This document shows, one piece after another, positions 27,361 through 41,080 of a stretch of DNA of 64,000 nucleotides. The notes below the pieces were generated by a model. It searched no databases, was not told the origin of the DNA, and saw only the letters and a list, made by a program, of their open reading frames with translations. How positions within the stretch are numbered: position 1 is the stretch's first letter; the number at the start of each line of letters is the position of its first letter. Origin of the DNA: Rhopalosiphum padi (lineage: Eukaryota; Arthropoda; Insecta; Hemiptera; Aphididae); NCBI RefSeq assembly GCF_020882245.1, contig NC_083597.1, positions 57,638,152 to 57,702,151 of the forward strand, written 5' to 3'. The position numbers and the translations under genes are program-made.

Positions 27361-27414
27361 CAGTGTTAGATCCGGAGTGAATGGGGTTAATTCGATCCCT
27401 CCAAGCCCCAAAAC
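27361..27414 (+). mobile_element. Possible transposon-end fragment
   Basis: The segment begins CAGTGTTAGATCCGGAGTG and continues with G-rich then C-rich blocks (ATGGGG, GATCCC, AGCCCC) in otherwise AT-rich DNA. CAGTG starts and such blocks occur at the ends of hAT-like elements. No matching opposite end or target duplication is visible, so this is a guess from style. Confidence 0.2.
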
Positions 27415-29323
27415 ATCATTATTATTACGCCTTAATTTATTTTATTTAATATTAGTGATATGGTAATAAATTAGTCGGTAAATTATAACTTTCATAAGTA
27501 AAAGTTAAGAAGACGTTATACCACCCACACATATTGTTTCAATCTTAAAAATGTACAACAGCGAATTGTGTAAGTCGAATCCATTTTGAGTTGTAAGTTT
27601 TATTATGACAGTAAGTTGACTAATTATATAGCTTTAAGACAAACATATATTCTGTGTTCTCTCGTCGAGTTTTCTTGTTAAATTTTAATATTATAGCAAT
27701 TCATTTTAATAATATAATATGTAGAATATTAAAAATTTAAAAATGTCGATTTAAAAATTAAATATTAAAAGAAAAGAAGAGAATACAGATAATATTTTTA
27801 TCTTTAAATTTCAAAGGTAAATTAACAGTAACATTAAAATCAACAACAATAATAGCACATAAATAAATAATATAAAAAGTACGTATAAATCATATAATAT
27901 TTTTCTCTGTGATAGGTTTTGTGCAGGACTGTGTTCTCTCTATATAAATATAGCACAGTTTCCACAACCGACAGATGTGAGAAAATAAATAATTGATACA
28001 CATGGATATTGTATTCAATGTTTAGCCAAAAAGGTATTTCATATTAGCACCGAAAATTTACATTGACGCATTTTCCAGACAAGTATATTATATTATATTA
28101 GATATAGTATACCTATTATATTACATTTCTGTTGTAAACAGCGTCATAGCATCTATCTGAATTGATCATAATTTACCTTGAACTATACTCGCATTAGTCG
28201 ACTGAGTAAAATGTTTGAGATAGAATGATTTAAGAAAAAATAAATGTCCAATCGGTTCACCGTTACGAAAGGCATCCGAATATATATATATTAAAAAATA
28301 TGTAGGTATAGCGTATACTGCGCGGCCGGTCCAATTATTGTTGTTACATTATATATAAATATAGCTGTCGTTTAGTTTGTGTTCTTATTTTTTCACAATA
28401 TTAACACAACACTGGCATTACTCTGTCGGTGGCAGAAACATTACACTAACATAATATCATATATATCATTACATGAAATTGGATTTTTGCACTCGATACA
28501 TGTTATATACCCCGTCGGAATAAAGATCGTCACGAAACTCGTAGCACGACCCCGATAGAATTAAACGACACACATTGCATAATAATAATAATGGTAACAA
28601 TAATAATAATAATAATGACTGTTTGCGACCCGTATAGTAGCACTGCTGCTGCTGCGTGTTCTTACATTATTATGTGTATAGGGACCTTGGAGTGTCCGGG
28701 AGCCAACGCACATTCGTTAAGTCCTTTTTCGCCATCGGCGATCAATAATATAAATAGATCAGACTATCAGAGACTGAATATTATACACCTATGTATATAC
28801 CATTATGTACAATTAAACAAGGTAAAATACTTTTAACGGCCCTCGCGCATAATAATATCATCAGTTATAGTGCGTTATTCGAATAACTATTATAAATAAT
28901 ATTATATGCCACTACCAATACTTAGGTATACAATGTTAAACGATGGTTTTTAATAATTTTTTTTAATGAGATTGTGGAGGAAACCAAGTAAAGTGTAACC
29001 TAACCTAACCCGAGATTGAAGGTGTAATATACCAACTATTATATTATTAGATTATTATAATATATGACACTCAACAAATCCGTATATATATAATATATAT
29101 ATATGTATATATAATTTGATTAAATTATAAAAACATTATTTATATTTGTACTGTGCAAATAAATTAGGTTATTTCTTATCAGATCTCCATTATATGATCG
29201 AAAATCTAGTCTTGTATTTAGATTTTGGAATTTAACACTTCGCGAATCTATGGGCTTAATTTTTTTTAAATTTTATTAATAATTAATATAAACCAGCGAA
29301 TCCCTTTGTAAATAAAGTACAAT

Positions 29324-29470
29324 ATGGAAAACGATTGTAACAAATTTCAAAGTATATATAACAAGTTTAAAGAATATAGAAAAGCAAAATTTATAACAGG
29401 TTTAAAAGATTACAAACAAAAATGTCAATATACGTTAAAGTTAATTGGAGAAAGAAGGATCAGTATATAG
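29324..29470 (+). CDS. Unrecognised 48-codon small open frame
   Basis: An ATG at 29324 opens 48 codons to the TAG at 29468-29470. The peptide is strongly basic and lysine/tyrosine-rich (starts MENDCNKFQSIYNKFKEYRK), a composition expected from AT-rich codons. No motif, signal or membrane segment is visible. It may be chance. Confidence 0.1.
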   Translation: MENDCNKFQSIYNKFKEYRKAKFITGLKDYKQKCQYTLKLIGERRISI

Positions 29471-29526
29471 ACATTTGACATGATCACTTGACATTAAAGC
29501 TTCGACTTATTAACTAAATAATTTGC

Positions 29527-29547
29527 TGTGGCGTGTGGCGTGTGGCG
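29527..29547. repeat. TGTGGCG x3 tandem repeat
   Basis: Three perfect copies of the 7-mer TGTGGCG lie in tandem, a GC-rich microrepeat in AT-rich surroundings. Confidence 0.9.
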
Positions 29548-30351
29548 AATTCAAAATGTAGCGAAAAGTATAATATGCTCGTTGACTTATCTTTAAGTAT
29601 AATAATTACGATAGAAGAATAAATAGATTATACTCTTCTCATCGAGAAGACTGCATCGACCAAAGAAGATAAACTCTGTAGTACCTATAGCAACAGGATC
29701 ACAATCACGAAATTCACAAGTAATTTCAGGAGAACTATACTTAAGAACATACAATTTTTAATTTATTTTAATTATATATATATAATGTAATATAACATAT
29801 TAATGTTTTTGTAAAATGGATCACGGCCAAATTTAGTCGACTGTAGAGAGCTCCGATTCTCGCGCACATAACAACCACGCGACGTCCTTATTCGTTCGGA
29901 TGCCCGGAGCGGGCCATCGCCTGAATTTGTTATTATATGTACTAGTATATACGCGAGCACAACTACGCGTGCAATATAAACCAGTGATCTAGGCAAAAAA
30001 AAAAAAATTAAATAAATGAACCAAACGGTTGCAATAACAATATTGCGATATTCGTGGAATGAATATTTTTCACGTCGTCCGCGCCGACCCGTCGGGCGTG
30101 CAATTTTATTTTTGTTAGGGAGCGCGATGTGCAATTTTGCGGGAAAAATCAAATCGTGCGAAAAGCCAAATCTCGCTGTGGTCGAAAACGATACATATAA
30201 TAATAGTATAATAGGTATATATTATACAGGCGTACTGCAATCGATTTCGGAAAAATCCACCACTGCGATAAACCTATCATTCAGACAGACTGAAGACACA
30301 CGATTTCTTTTACAACTGTATAAAATATCCATTACATATTCAATTCATAGA

Positions 30352-30770
30352 CAGTGGCGTATATTTGAGTGGAGGTGATCCGTGAATCTATATTAATATA
30401 ATTAATATTCAAATAATTGACAAATAATAATAATTGACATTAAAAAGTCTTCTAATTAGGTTTCTATTTAGTTGGAGTTCTAAAAGTTCAACTTCTAAAA
30501 AACAAAAAAAAAATAATTAAAAGAAAGTATTATACCGTGTTCTTTTGGTTTAATTTTTTTTATAACCTTATTAATCTTAAATTGTTAATTATCGGTGGTG
30601 TCTTCTCTTAATTACGGAACTCTCATATTTATGTTTTTCTCTCACTTTATAGCATAACAATGATAATTGTGCATAATTTTGTATATTAAAAATAAAAATT
30701 TAAAAAGTTGATTATTATGGAGTGTGGAATTCTCTACCCCAATAGAGTTATAATTTCAAATACGCCATTG
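30352..30770. mobile_element. 419-bp CAGTGGCGTAT-type inverted-repeat element
   Basis: The left end reads CAGTGGCGTATATTTGAG. The right end, on the minus strand, reads TCAATGGCGTATTTGAAA. The shared core (A)TGGCGTAT plus the following TTTGA marks terminal inverted repeats. Ends of the CAGTGGCGTA type are familiar from short nonautonomous DNA transposons in insects. The interior is AT-rich without a frame. The flanking octamers (TTCATAGA and AATATAGT) share only ATAG, so the target duplication has decayed or the ends are slightly misplaced. Confidence 0.5.
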
Positions 30771-32225
30771 AATATAGTATATTATAAATAAATAAGTAAT
30801 AACATTTAAAATATACTATTATGCAGACATTTTTACCTATATACCTGATATTAGATAATAAATGTTATACCGCATCATATCAAACGCGTATACCCACAAC
30901 TTACATATACATATATGTTCATACTATTGACTTGATATATAATAATATGTAACCACTAATCATGCATTATTATGCGCGTGATATCTATTCGAATTGGCTT
31001 ATAATAATTATTAAAACATTTAGTTGTTTTCCGCACCTATCAACTTATATTCGTGATAACTGCAGCAACGAAAAAGTAATATGTAAAATGATACACCTAA
31101 CCGGTTTTAAATATTTAAACAAATTGTTTTTCATATAATTTTTATCTGTGAATTATTTATTCAAAAAATGGAATAAACTTTTTCAAATTTATAAGCATTA
31201 CTTTCAAAGTATGTGATATCGAGAGACAACTCACTATTTTTTGTCTTATTAGGTTTCAATATAGCCGTTATATTATGTACAATTTGATAAAACATTTCTT
31301 TTCGTGGTTTATTTTTCATAAAATAATATTATTACGCGCAATGTGCAATGCCTCATACACATATACGTACGCAAATGTACCTACCTACTGAAAAACTATC
31401 TCACGTTACTCATTTTACCTAATGTAGCCAATATATATATATATGCTATAATACGAATATAATGCTGTAATATTAGGCGGTATTTTATATTTTTGTACCA
31501 ATTCTCAAACAATATTTTTCCAACCACCAATGCGTTTTTGCACTAAAGTTCAAATCACGTCCGTATAATCATGTAGGTATATAATAATTTAAATGGAGAA
31601 CAGATTTAGCGGGCAACGGAAACATAATATATATTAATATGTTATTTCTACTACAGCTGGCGGAAGATTACGATAGATTCGATTGAAGCGTCGATATCCA
31701 ATCACATACCTACATATAATATACACGCATTACACATATATTATTATATCGATATATATATACGCCATGCAATATATAACCTCGCGCCGGATTCCTTGCA
31801 TAAAAATATTCACACGTACAATATATCTCATACTTGCGTGCGTTATCGTTCAAGGCGTCGTACATACCAATATGGTATAAAATATATTATAATACGCAGT
31901 GGTTTAAACTAAACATCGCAGAAATTGCTTTTATGTATAAATCATTCAAACTATGTGTTTATATAGTATAAGTTAAACACACGTATTTTTGTCTCTACGG
32001 TTTTGTGAGATGAGATTTTCAAAACCTTATATTAAGGTGCCTCTTCACTTCATTCTATTCTCTGTTAACTATAATGTTTTGTGTTGTTTATTCATTTTAA
32101 TACTTTATACTTTATAGTTCAATATATTTATATAATAAAAACATTTTTGACAGACATATTTAAAACCTGGAGAGTGGCTAATCAGAGGTCCGCTCGAATA
32201 TGATTAGTTAGAGTAGAATACGAAA

Positions 32226-32246
32226 GTAGAGTAAAGTTTACTCTAC
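32226..32246. repeat. Perfect inverted repeat, 10-bp arms with 1-nt loop
   Basis: GTAGAGTAAA is followed by one G and then its exact complement TTTACTCTAC. Confidence 0.9.
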
Positions 32247-33715
32247 ATTATCAACTGCACTCAAAATCATATTATTCTAAATAACCGAACGATATATTTT
32301 TATCGATATTTAAAAAATATGACTATAACGACTTTTATTCATTTAAAACATTGGGATTTTAACACGACTTGTCAAATGTATAGAACACACCATCATGGTA
32401 TAATGTAAAGACACCTTATTTTAATTTTAATATTTAGGAACACAATGCAATATGCATAATATAGTGTGAGAGCGCACAGCAGCGGATAATACGCGATGTA
32501 TCGATATTAAACAATAAACCAAAATAATAGTAATAGTAATGAAATATATCAACGACGCCGCCTCCGCCTACATGTGGGAAATATCCAAACGAATCGTAGA
32601 CGGATGACCCCAAGAGTGTGTATATCACTATACATATTATAATTTAGTGTTAATGTACTCGCGCGCCTATAATTCATAATACGTAGGAGCAATATAATAA
32701 TTAATATTGCACGTATTAATTAATAGTTGAACGAAGACAATAAGTGACTGTTTATTAATAATATTTATCATTATGTATATAATACCTACATATAGGTGCA
32801 CGGCGGTCGATGCGTTTTATCGCGCTATAACATCGATTTATGATTTGTCATTTAAACATTTTTATTTTACCGTCCGGTGAACTGGCTGCATGCAACACAA
32901 GATCGATATATATGTATACGAATATACGATGAATCATGAATGTATAATATTATTTAGAATCGACTAAAACTGCTACATGGAAAAGCCGGCAAAAATTCGT
33001 AATTGTTTTCTAATAGTTGGAATTTTCATTAGATGTTCCAATGTTCTATTTATTATGGAGGGATACCTATATAATTTTTAAAACATCGCTCAGGAGTCAA
33101 GACACGCATTTGATTCTTGCAATGGATGACTCTGCAGCAGTGTCGGGAGGACGAAGGTTGAATAATATAATATATATTTCATTACACCGCCCGACTGACT
33201 GCCCCATGAATACTCGTGGACACACACTCAATTATCTATGACCGTGTATAATGACGATTTAAAACCCGAAAAGATGTATCAAACAAAATATCTCGCTGTT
33301 GCATAATAGGAAATCATCAAAAAACGTATATAGATATTAAGATATAATATTGTGTATGTGCATCCAAAAATGGACGTATTATTATATAATATTTTGGGTA
33401 CTTACATACGTGACTGAATCGTGTATTAACTATATATATAAATCTATAATATATATATTTTATATCTCCTTCCATATAGTTTCGAATTTCTATGTAGAAC
33501 TTTTTATATTTCTTAACGATTATAATAAATTGTTCATTTTTATTGCTAGATATTGAATAAAATATAAGCTCTCTGCTTTTCAGTCCGTCAAAAAAAAAAA
33601 AATCCTCAGTGCTTTTGTAATCCTATAGACATTATCATACCATTTAATCATAATTTTATTGAGTATAAATATGTTTGAATTAAAAAAATATATATAATTT
33701 AGTTTATTCAATTAA

Positions 33716-33735
33716 AAGTTTCCTTAAGGAAACTT
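33716..33735. repeat. Perfect 20-bp palindrome
   Basis: AAGTTTCCTTAAGGAAACTT is its own reverse complement over all 20 bases and is not simple AT repeat. Confidence 0.95.
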
Positions 33736-34494
33736 ATAATGTGAACTAATAATAAATTATTAAAACTTCTACGTAATAAATTATTTGTGAATAGAAACAA
33801 TAAAACTTCACTGGTAACTGCAACTAAAAATCATTTAAAAAATTTTAAATTTCAAGTGAATAGGTAATCTGCAACGTGGAAAGAATCTTGAAGATAAAAA
33901 TTAATATATAAAATTATTGCTTAGAGCTTATCGTTCTGATAGTCTATCAGCCTATATAACTAATTATATTTAATGTTATGTATTTTGATATTACTATTAG
34001 GACATTAGACAATGTAATTTATTTTACTATTAGATATATTATCTTATATAGTACGTTGAATTTATCTTTGCCGAAACAATGCATGTATTATATTATAGTA
34101 TAAATAAAATATATAATAATATAAGTACGTAAAAGTTATATGTTTCCATGAATAATGATTTTGAACTATAACAAAACAATGAATATTGTTAATCATAGTT
34201 AAAATATATAATTTCGTCCAAATTTAAAACAAAAATGTCTATAAAATGATTTTTTGAGTAATCGAGACTAATTTATTTTCAAGACATTTCACATTTCAGC
34301 AAGAATTACATTCATATTTGTCAAGTTTTCAAAGTTTATGAAGTTTTTAATTTATTGACATTCAAATGTCAGTATAATGTGTACTCTCTACACTTCCACT
34401 GTTCTATTCTATAACATTATCAGTGTGCATATTTTTATATTTTAATAATATATGAGATGTAATAAGACAAAATATTCAACATTATACACGCGAC

Positions 34495-34800
34495 GATGGA
34501 ATTTTGCGAACGTTTAAGGATGTTCTACACGCCCATATAAACAACGTCAAGTTGGGTGATTTCACCGGGAGAGGAGGGGTTGCGTATAGTGTTACACTAG
34601 TCACCTGTTCGAGGGATTCCCGTTCGCGGCGACGGTGCACCGATCGAATGTCATATCAAGAACTTTGGCGAACGTCCAACACACGTCTACTCTTTTTATT
34701 TTCCTTTTTCCACTTTTCTTTTTTGTCCTATACGGCTGTTGTTTATCGTTTTGACACCAAACACTGTACTTACACTACACTGCAGCTGTCCTAAGCTGAC
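34495..34800. other. Medium-GC, CpG-containing patch
   Basis: The plus strand is open for 96 codons (34504-34794), including HINNVKLGDFTGRGGVAYS, and then runs into a Phe/Leu/Ser-rich stretch from a pyrimidine tract near 34690-34730. There is no ATG at the start of the frame and no recognised domain. It could be an exon fragment or a regulatory patch. Confidence 0.2.
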
Positions 34801-35590
34801 AGCCAGAACTACAATTAAAAGCAATGAGAGAAGAAAAAAAGCCACATTATTATTGCGATTTGCCGCTCAAGGAATGCGTGTGTTTCACTATAATTATGTA
34901 TTATACATAATGTTATCGCTATGAACATAATATAATAGTATATTATACTATATATTTTTATATTGTGGAGGTACCTGATTTCAATACCGATGCTGCATCA
35001 TCACACATGTTGTATATTGTACAGAGCTCAATGCCCTAAACGTCCTTTTTTTATAATTTTATTATTGCCATATATACGATACAATACAGAACTTAAAACT
35101 TCAATACCATCCCAATCTGTTAGGATTACCACCATTGCATTTACATTATGCTTAATAAATTGTATATTTTTCATTTAATAATAATAAAAGAAAAAATTAT
35201 AGTTTAAAAATTAAAAAAAATATATTAAACCATAATGCAAAAAAATATCTCACATTTATAACTGTTTTATGAGCATTTCTAATTATAAAAATAAACAATA
35301 TTTTTCTCATTTTTGAAATTATATAAAAAGTAATCGAGAAGAGCACATTACTGGGTTAGTATTAAAATATAATTATGTTAGTAGAATCGCCCTGTAGATA
35401 CAATACAATGTTGTCGACATAAGTCTGGTGTATGGGGAGAATTCTTTCATTTTTTTTTTTACACACATACACACACATTATATACATAAAAATACATACG
35501 CGCAAATAAATAGCTTGTTCGCCAAATGCCATTCTACGCGCATAATTATTTATTTTGAACGTTTAAAAACAATAATGAGCTTAATCAGCG

Positions 35591-35596
<6 letters not shown>

Positions 35597-35623
<27 letters not shown>
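35597..35623. repeat. (TC)13 microsatellite
   Basis: This is an uninterrupted TC run of about 27 bp. Confidence 0.95.
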
Positions 35624-35627
<4 letters not shown>

Positions 35628-38600
35628 ATCATGGGTATACATTATTAAAAAAATGTTTCCTTCACACGCTTAAGCCTTCGCGTCGCGTAGGAGTTCGATT
35701 GTCTATGGATCCCAGTAAAGCGGATTTGGTGTAAATGATGTGTACAACCATTGTAAATTATCGAACGCGAGACGTAGGTGACTTAAAAAAAAAAACAAAC
35801 AAAATACGCGTACCTCTATTCAAAACCCGTTTTTAATGATAAAATTACATCGAAGCGTCGTGCTATATCCGTTTAAATAGATTTATAACTATTTATAATA
35901 TATTATAAGCTTCGTGTGTGCGGCCCAGACGATATACATGCATACTTATATAAATTGCACTACGACGTACTATAATGCGATCAACATATATTGTTACATA
36001 CACCTAACCATGGCAGACTATTAAGTAGGAATATTCAATATATATTTCTTAACCAATGCGTCAACTATAATATTATATACCGACACCCGCTAAATCTATA
36101 CAAATCCAAACCACCTACATCCTACACAACGTAAACAACTATTATGACGTGTGTTTATGGCTAGTGTCACCCGTTACCTTTGCTTCTAATGCGGCTGTAA
36201 ACATAAAATATATTAGGGATAGGACGAATAAGTTAGGTCAAAATTACGAACAAGAAACAAGGGTAAGGTTTTATACACAAACAATAATAATTATTAATTA
36301 TTCTATATTCTCGTCAAATTTATACTACAGCATCCGAAGATTTATCTCGATTCTACCGTATTCCAACACGCACTCGAAACGTGTACCTACTGAAGTACTG
36401 ACATAACGTCTACACCACAGAATGACAACGTTACATTAAAACACCGACAGCATAACGTCATGCACTTATGCGTACGAATAATGTATACACAGTGGATGCT
36501 TCTTAGACGGTGATGACACGAACGAGTACCTACAGACTGCAGTACATTTCGTGAGCATTTTATAAAATATATATATTTATAATTTATTATTGACTGTCGT
36601 AGGAGTATGCACGGTGCTTTTAGGATAAAGGGGAGGGAAAAAACGACGTCACGATGTCGTCACAAGCGCCCAACTATATTGTGTTGCTTACATATCTGCC
36701 TACATAAATTTTATTACATTATATGTATACATTTTATGCATATATATTATTCTTTACACTTGACGACCGACGTCGTATATTATAGAATGACGTGAGTCAT
36801 ATGCTATATAATTATATTATTATATGCCACTCGAATCCCTGATGATAATATAGTCGCGCATGCGGTTGAAGAATACTGATATATGGAAGTTGATTTGAAA
36901 GAAAACCGAACACCAATCGAATAATATATATCATTGAGTCCAGCCGTCCAGATAATATGTACATAATATACTAAGTATAAACATATAGTTAACGTGCATA
37001 TACGGTACTATATAACTTCTTTAGTATATAAATATATATATATAGGTAATGGTAAATATATGACTATATGACTCAACTGACGATATGTGAATGCTTCTTC
37101 CACGAGGATGAAATTTTTAAATAAAGGTGTTCTGGTCCGTATACGTAGGTGTAAAGTGACATAGTCTACATAATAATATTTTAATGTGTTTAAAATAATT
37201 AAAAAATATTTAGTATACAGGGATAATGGATATAAGTATCTAACCTAATATTACAGTACTTTTTTAAGGATTGTATTCTTGTTTTAAAAACAACGAAAAA
37301 AACTAAATATTACACATCATGCTCTACTTGTTACAATTGTAACGATCTTTGAAGTCTTAAATAAATACTTCTTATTGATCTCATTAAAGTGCTCAACGTC
37401 ACATCTCAGAAACGTTTTCTGCAAATATTACCCCCCCCCAATCCATGTTTTTCGATGCCCATACGTACCATTGACACTCACAACCATCCATATAATATAA
37501 TATTATATATACATTTACGTCGTTGTTTTTGTTATTCTCATACCCGCATACCTACCTACTTAAATTGATCATATTGACATATTATTATAATATTATATAT
37601 GTATAATATATAGTACTGCAGGATGTTTTGCCCAGCTAAGGAACGTCATTTGTGTTACATATTTCCGTCATTCTTTTCAGCTCCTCTGTTATACATTTTA
37701 CCTAATAGATATTATCAATTATAATAGCTTAACGATATTAAATCTATAATAACTCCATTAATACAATATAAAATGTATTACTCCACTTCCTTGTATCATT
37801 ATTATACTATACATTTAAAACAAGATGCAAAAATCTCGTTTTTATTCATATTTAAAACATAAACATATTATAATATTATAATTTATAAACAATGCTAATA
37901 ACTTCACCGCACGGAAGATTGAAAGATCGTAATACGATTAGTCGTCGGCTTATGATAATACACGAAGTACTCTATATTATAATATTACATATATAGAACT
38001 ATATAATTGATTCCATGAATATATTTAAACGAACACATTTATTAGATAATGTACACTATAGATATAGCTTACATCTTAATGAGTTTCGTGGACGAATAAG
38101 GGGAATTAATATGTATAAAATTACAACAACACTAATATATATATACCCTACATAATATAGTATGTGTGTGGATATGTAGGTACCAATCTACAATACTCAC
38201 GATGTGTAGGGACAGATGTCAAAATATAAACCATTGTTTTACGCGTTATAGGTGCGCTTTCTTTTTAAAATGGTTATAGAAATTAAAAATGTTACATATT
38301 AATTGTGAGTCGTGTATCGTGTGTAGAGTACTCTCCGATGTGGTTTCAATCGGACAGCACACAGCTATCGGATACGGGATACGGGGGGCTGTCACTCATC
38401 ACGGCATATTATATAATATATAAACGATAAACTAATAACAATATAATAATATGTAACTAACAGAATAATGAGTACATGGTTTAATAATGATATTAAAATA
38501 TATCATACAATGCACGGTCGCGGCTTTATATAAATGCACATGCAGTCATCGAGATTTAACAGCAAGAGCCTATATTATAATACATCAATATAAATATATT

Positions 38601-40716
38601 ATGTTACTATGTGGATCGTTCAACGTTTAATCATAATATATGTATAATATTGTATAACCGTATAACCGATCCTTACAACACGCATCGCAATGTATTGATA
38701 GAAACAATACATTGTATGCATACAGCGGTATGAATGTTGGGGGTTGAACTATATATAGTATAAACAATTATTATTGTATCGATTATTGAGTTATGAAATA
38801 TGAAATACATTAATTGGTCTTGAAAGTCAATAATAATAATGTGTATATAGTATATACTATAAATCTATTGTATTAATAATATATGATATACTTTATGTAC
38901 AATATAAATAATAATAATTACGTAACCCGTGTTTGCCAGCTTAAAAAAACTGCTGCAGGTCTTGCGGGTTAAAGTTGTGTTAATCGACCTAATATAATAT
39001 GATATCTACAACATAAATGCGATATATTAATTATGTACCTATATATTACAATGTTATAAAATATACATAGTCAGATTAGATTAGCTTCGTAATCCACCCA
39101 CCGATTATAACATACTCCAGTTATTTGAATGTCGAAAACCTAAAATTTTCCAAAATATTAAGTATGAAAAATATATTAACATAGCTAAATTAATACGAGA
39201 TACTGTTTAAATATTTATTGAGATAGATTCGATTGTGCCGAACAGTGTACCTACCAACAGAAAATACGGCGTTCGGTCAAACTCAGTCAAAGTTTATAAT
39301 CATATAATAATATATTGTACTCGAACCGTATACATTTTGCGTGGATTTATTAACACTGTTGTAGGCTAATTTAAATAAAAATAGACGCTCTAACAAATAA
39401 AATGGGTGGACTCATTGACAATGATCTTAACAATACAAAACTATTTAAACATTTTAAACATGCTCATTATTTTATATATAAAAAAATATACATTACTATG
39501 TATATTAGTTATTATACAACTCAATTAAAATTATAGTATTTATATAGCATATAGGTGTACAGTTAAGTCTATAAGAATAAACGAACATATTAATATACTA
39601 TAATAGTTTGTATTTTAAACGCCAATGAAACTTTTAGATACATTTTCTATGTATTACCAATTCCAAAAATGATTTCTAATGGAAATTTCTTAAAATCAAA
39701 AAAATATATAGATATTTACAGTACAATAGTTTAAATAAAATACGTATTTAATTCTTAAGTAACTAGTGCTAATATATTACAATAATAGTATGAAAAGATG
39801 TATAAGCACGTCGCTTAGATACCTATAGCTTGAGTACCATTTAATTTTTTTTTAATGAAACATAACTGCATCCGTAGACAGCAGCAAGACGGTTAATCAT
39901 CGATACTTTCTATAGATACAAACAATCTCGTTAAAAATCGTCCTTGAGTGTTATTTATGTGGTAGAATCAATGCTTTTACTCAACAACGGCAGCGGTAAA
40001 ATCGGTCATTTTCACACGAAAATATTTTTTTTAATATTGTTATTATTCCACGACAACTACCAAGAGTAAAATATATTTTTTACGATTACCTATCTTATAA
40101 ATTAAGTTATTGTCTACTGTAACGTAAACTTTGTATGCGGTGTAAGCAGGTACCCAAAGTTGGTGACTCGCAATCTACGCGCACCTACTACTATATTTAT
40201 ATTATTCATAAATCAAAAATTTTAAATGAAAAACAATAAAATAAATTAAGATTGTAGTAACTTGAAGTGATTCAATTAAACAATAATATTATCTACCCCC
40301 TTTAAGAAATAATTGTGGTGATGATATAGACTATAATATGTACACTGTAGAGTTACAACTGTATGCGTATAGATTAGTTCATATTTATTAATACGACATA
40401 ACAAAAATTTGAAATGAAACTAATATTAATAATAAAAAATACTAAATAATATTTTAATATAATTCTACATAGATATATATCCAGCACTGTTTCAAACTAA
40501 AGTATTATATTTATCTATACAAAAAAATAATCACATATTAATATTAATCTAATACTCAAATGAGAAAATAATCAATATGACCAATAATTTTGTTGATATT
40601 AGGGTATTTATTATTTCTTTGAAAATTGGTAACAAAAATAGCCAAAATAGGCATCGAATTATCATATTTATCCAAGATGTTTAATGATTTTTTGATAAAA
40701 TAAGTTAAATTATTAT

Positions 40717-40743
40717 GTAAATAGAGTAAATAGAGTAAATATA
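40717..40743. repeat. GTAAATAGA x3 tandem repeat
   Basis: Two perfect and one one-mismatch copy of the 9-mer GTAAATAGA lie in tandem. Confidence 0.85.
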
Positions 40744-41080
40744 GTATACGCATAACAAATGGTTTCTATATATTATAATATTATCATTCTCATCAAACTA
40801 TACATAAGAAGCCCCTCTCTCTTATCGTCATATGTAAAGTACTATAGTTAAGTTGTGAAGTATAACGTATCCACACATCGGTTACCTATTTATAAATAAA
40901 ACAGTTATAGCAACGATAACCAATTTATTTTAAATGTTTAAGAATATTAAAAATGTATAGTCGATAAATCTCTTACTGAGAACAAGACCGAAGTCTACGA
41001 GATGAAAGCTCCTCACACATCAACCCTGCAGTTGACAAGAGACACGTGAAAACCGTGATCAGGTTTATCGTGATTTATAT

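Larger units (their letters stand above)
25340..30351. other. Long AT-rich noncoding stretch
   Basis: It holds a possible transposon fragment at 27361-27414, a 7-bp tandem repeat at 29527-29547 and a short telomere-like CCTAA triplet run at 28996-29010. Medium-GC patches lie at 28600-28740 and 29830-30200. The latter is open on both strands (126 codons minus, 120 codons plus) with no recognised domain. No gene is called. Confidence 0.45.
30771..34490. other. Long AT-rich noncoding stretch
   Basis: The stretch is AT-rich, with perfect palindromes at 32226-32246 and 33716-33735 and an A-rich run near 33588-33601. Short frames at 31683-31880, 33017-33241 and 33350-33556 carry no recognised domain. 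No RNA gene is seen. Confidence 0.5.
34801..41080. other. Long AT-rich noncoding stretch
   Basis: It contains a (TC)n microsatellite at 35597-35623, small CpG-containing patches near 35670-35720, 36600-36670 and 38330-38400, a C9 run at 37431-37439 and a 9-bp tandem repeat at 40717-40743. The 71-codon frame at 34963-35178 has no recognised domain. I see no gene or mobile element. Confidence 0.5.

Noticed and set aside
28996..29010. Telomere-like CCTAA repeats (also at 5090-5102)
   Set aside because: There are only two to three copies of the insect telomere unit at each site; this is within chance for this composition and not a telomere array.
29830..30200. Opposing 126- and 120-codon frames
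   Set aside because: Both cross simple sequence and have no recognisable domain or splice context; treated as chance openings in a GC-richer patch.
35391..35410. CCCTGTAGAT similar to the miR-10 5' region
   Set aside because: The match ends after ten bases and no hairpin precursor is visible around it.
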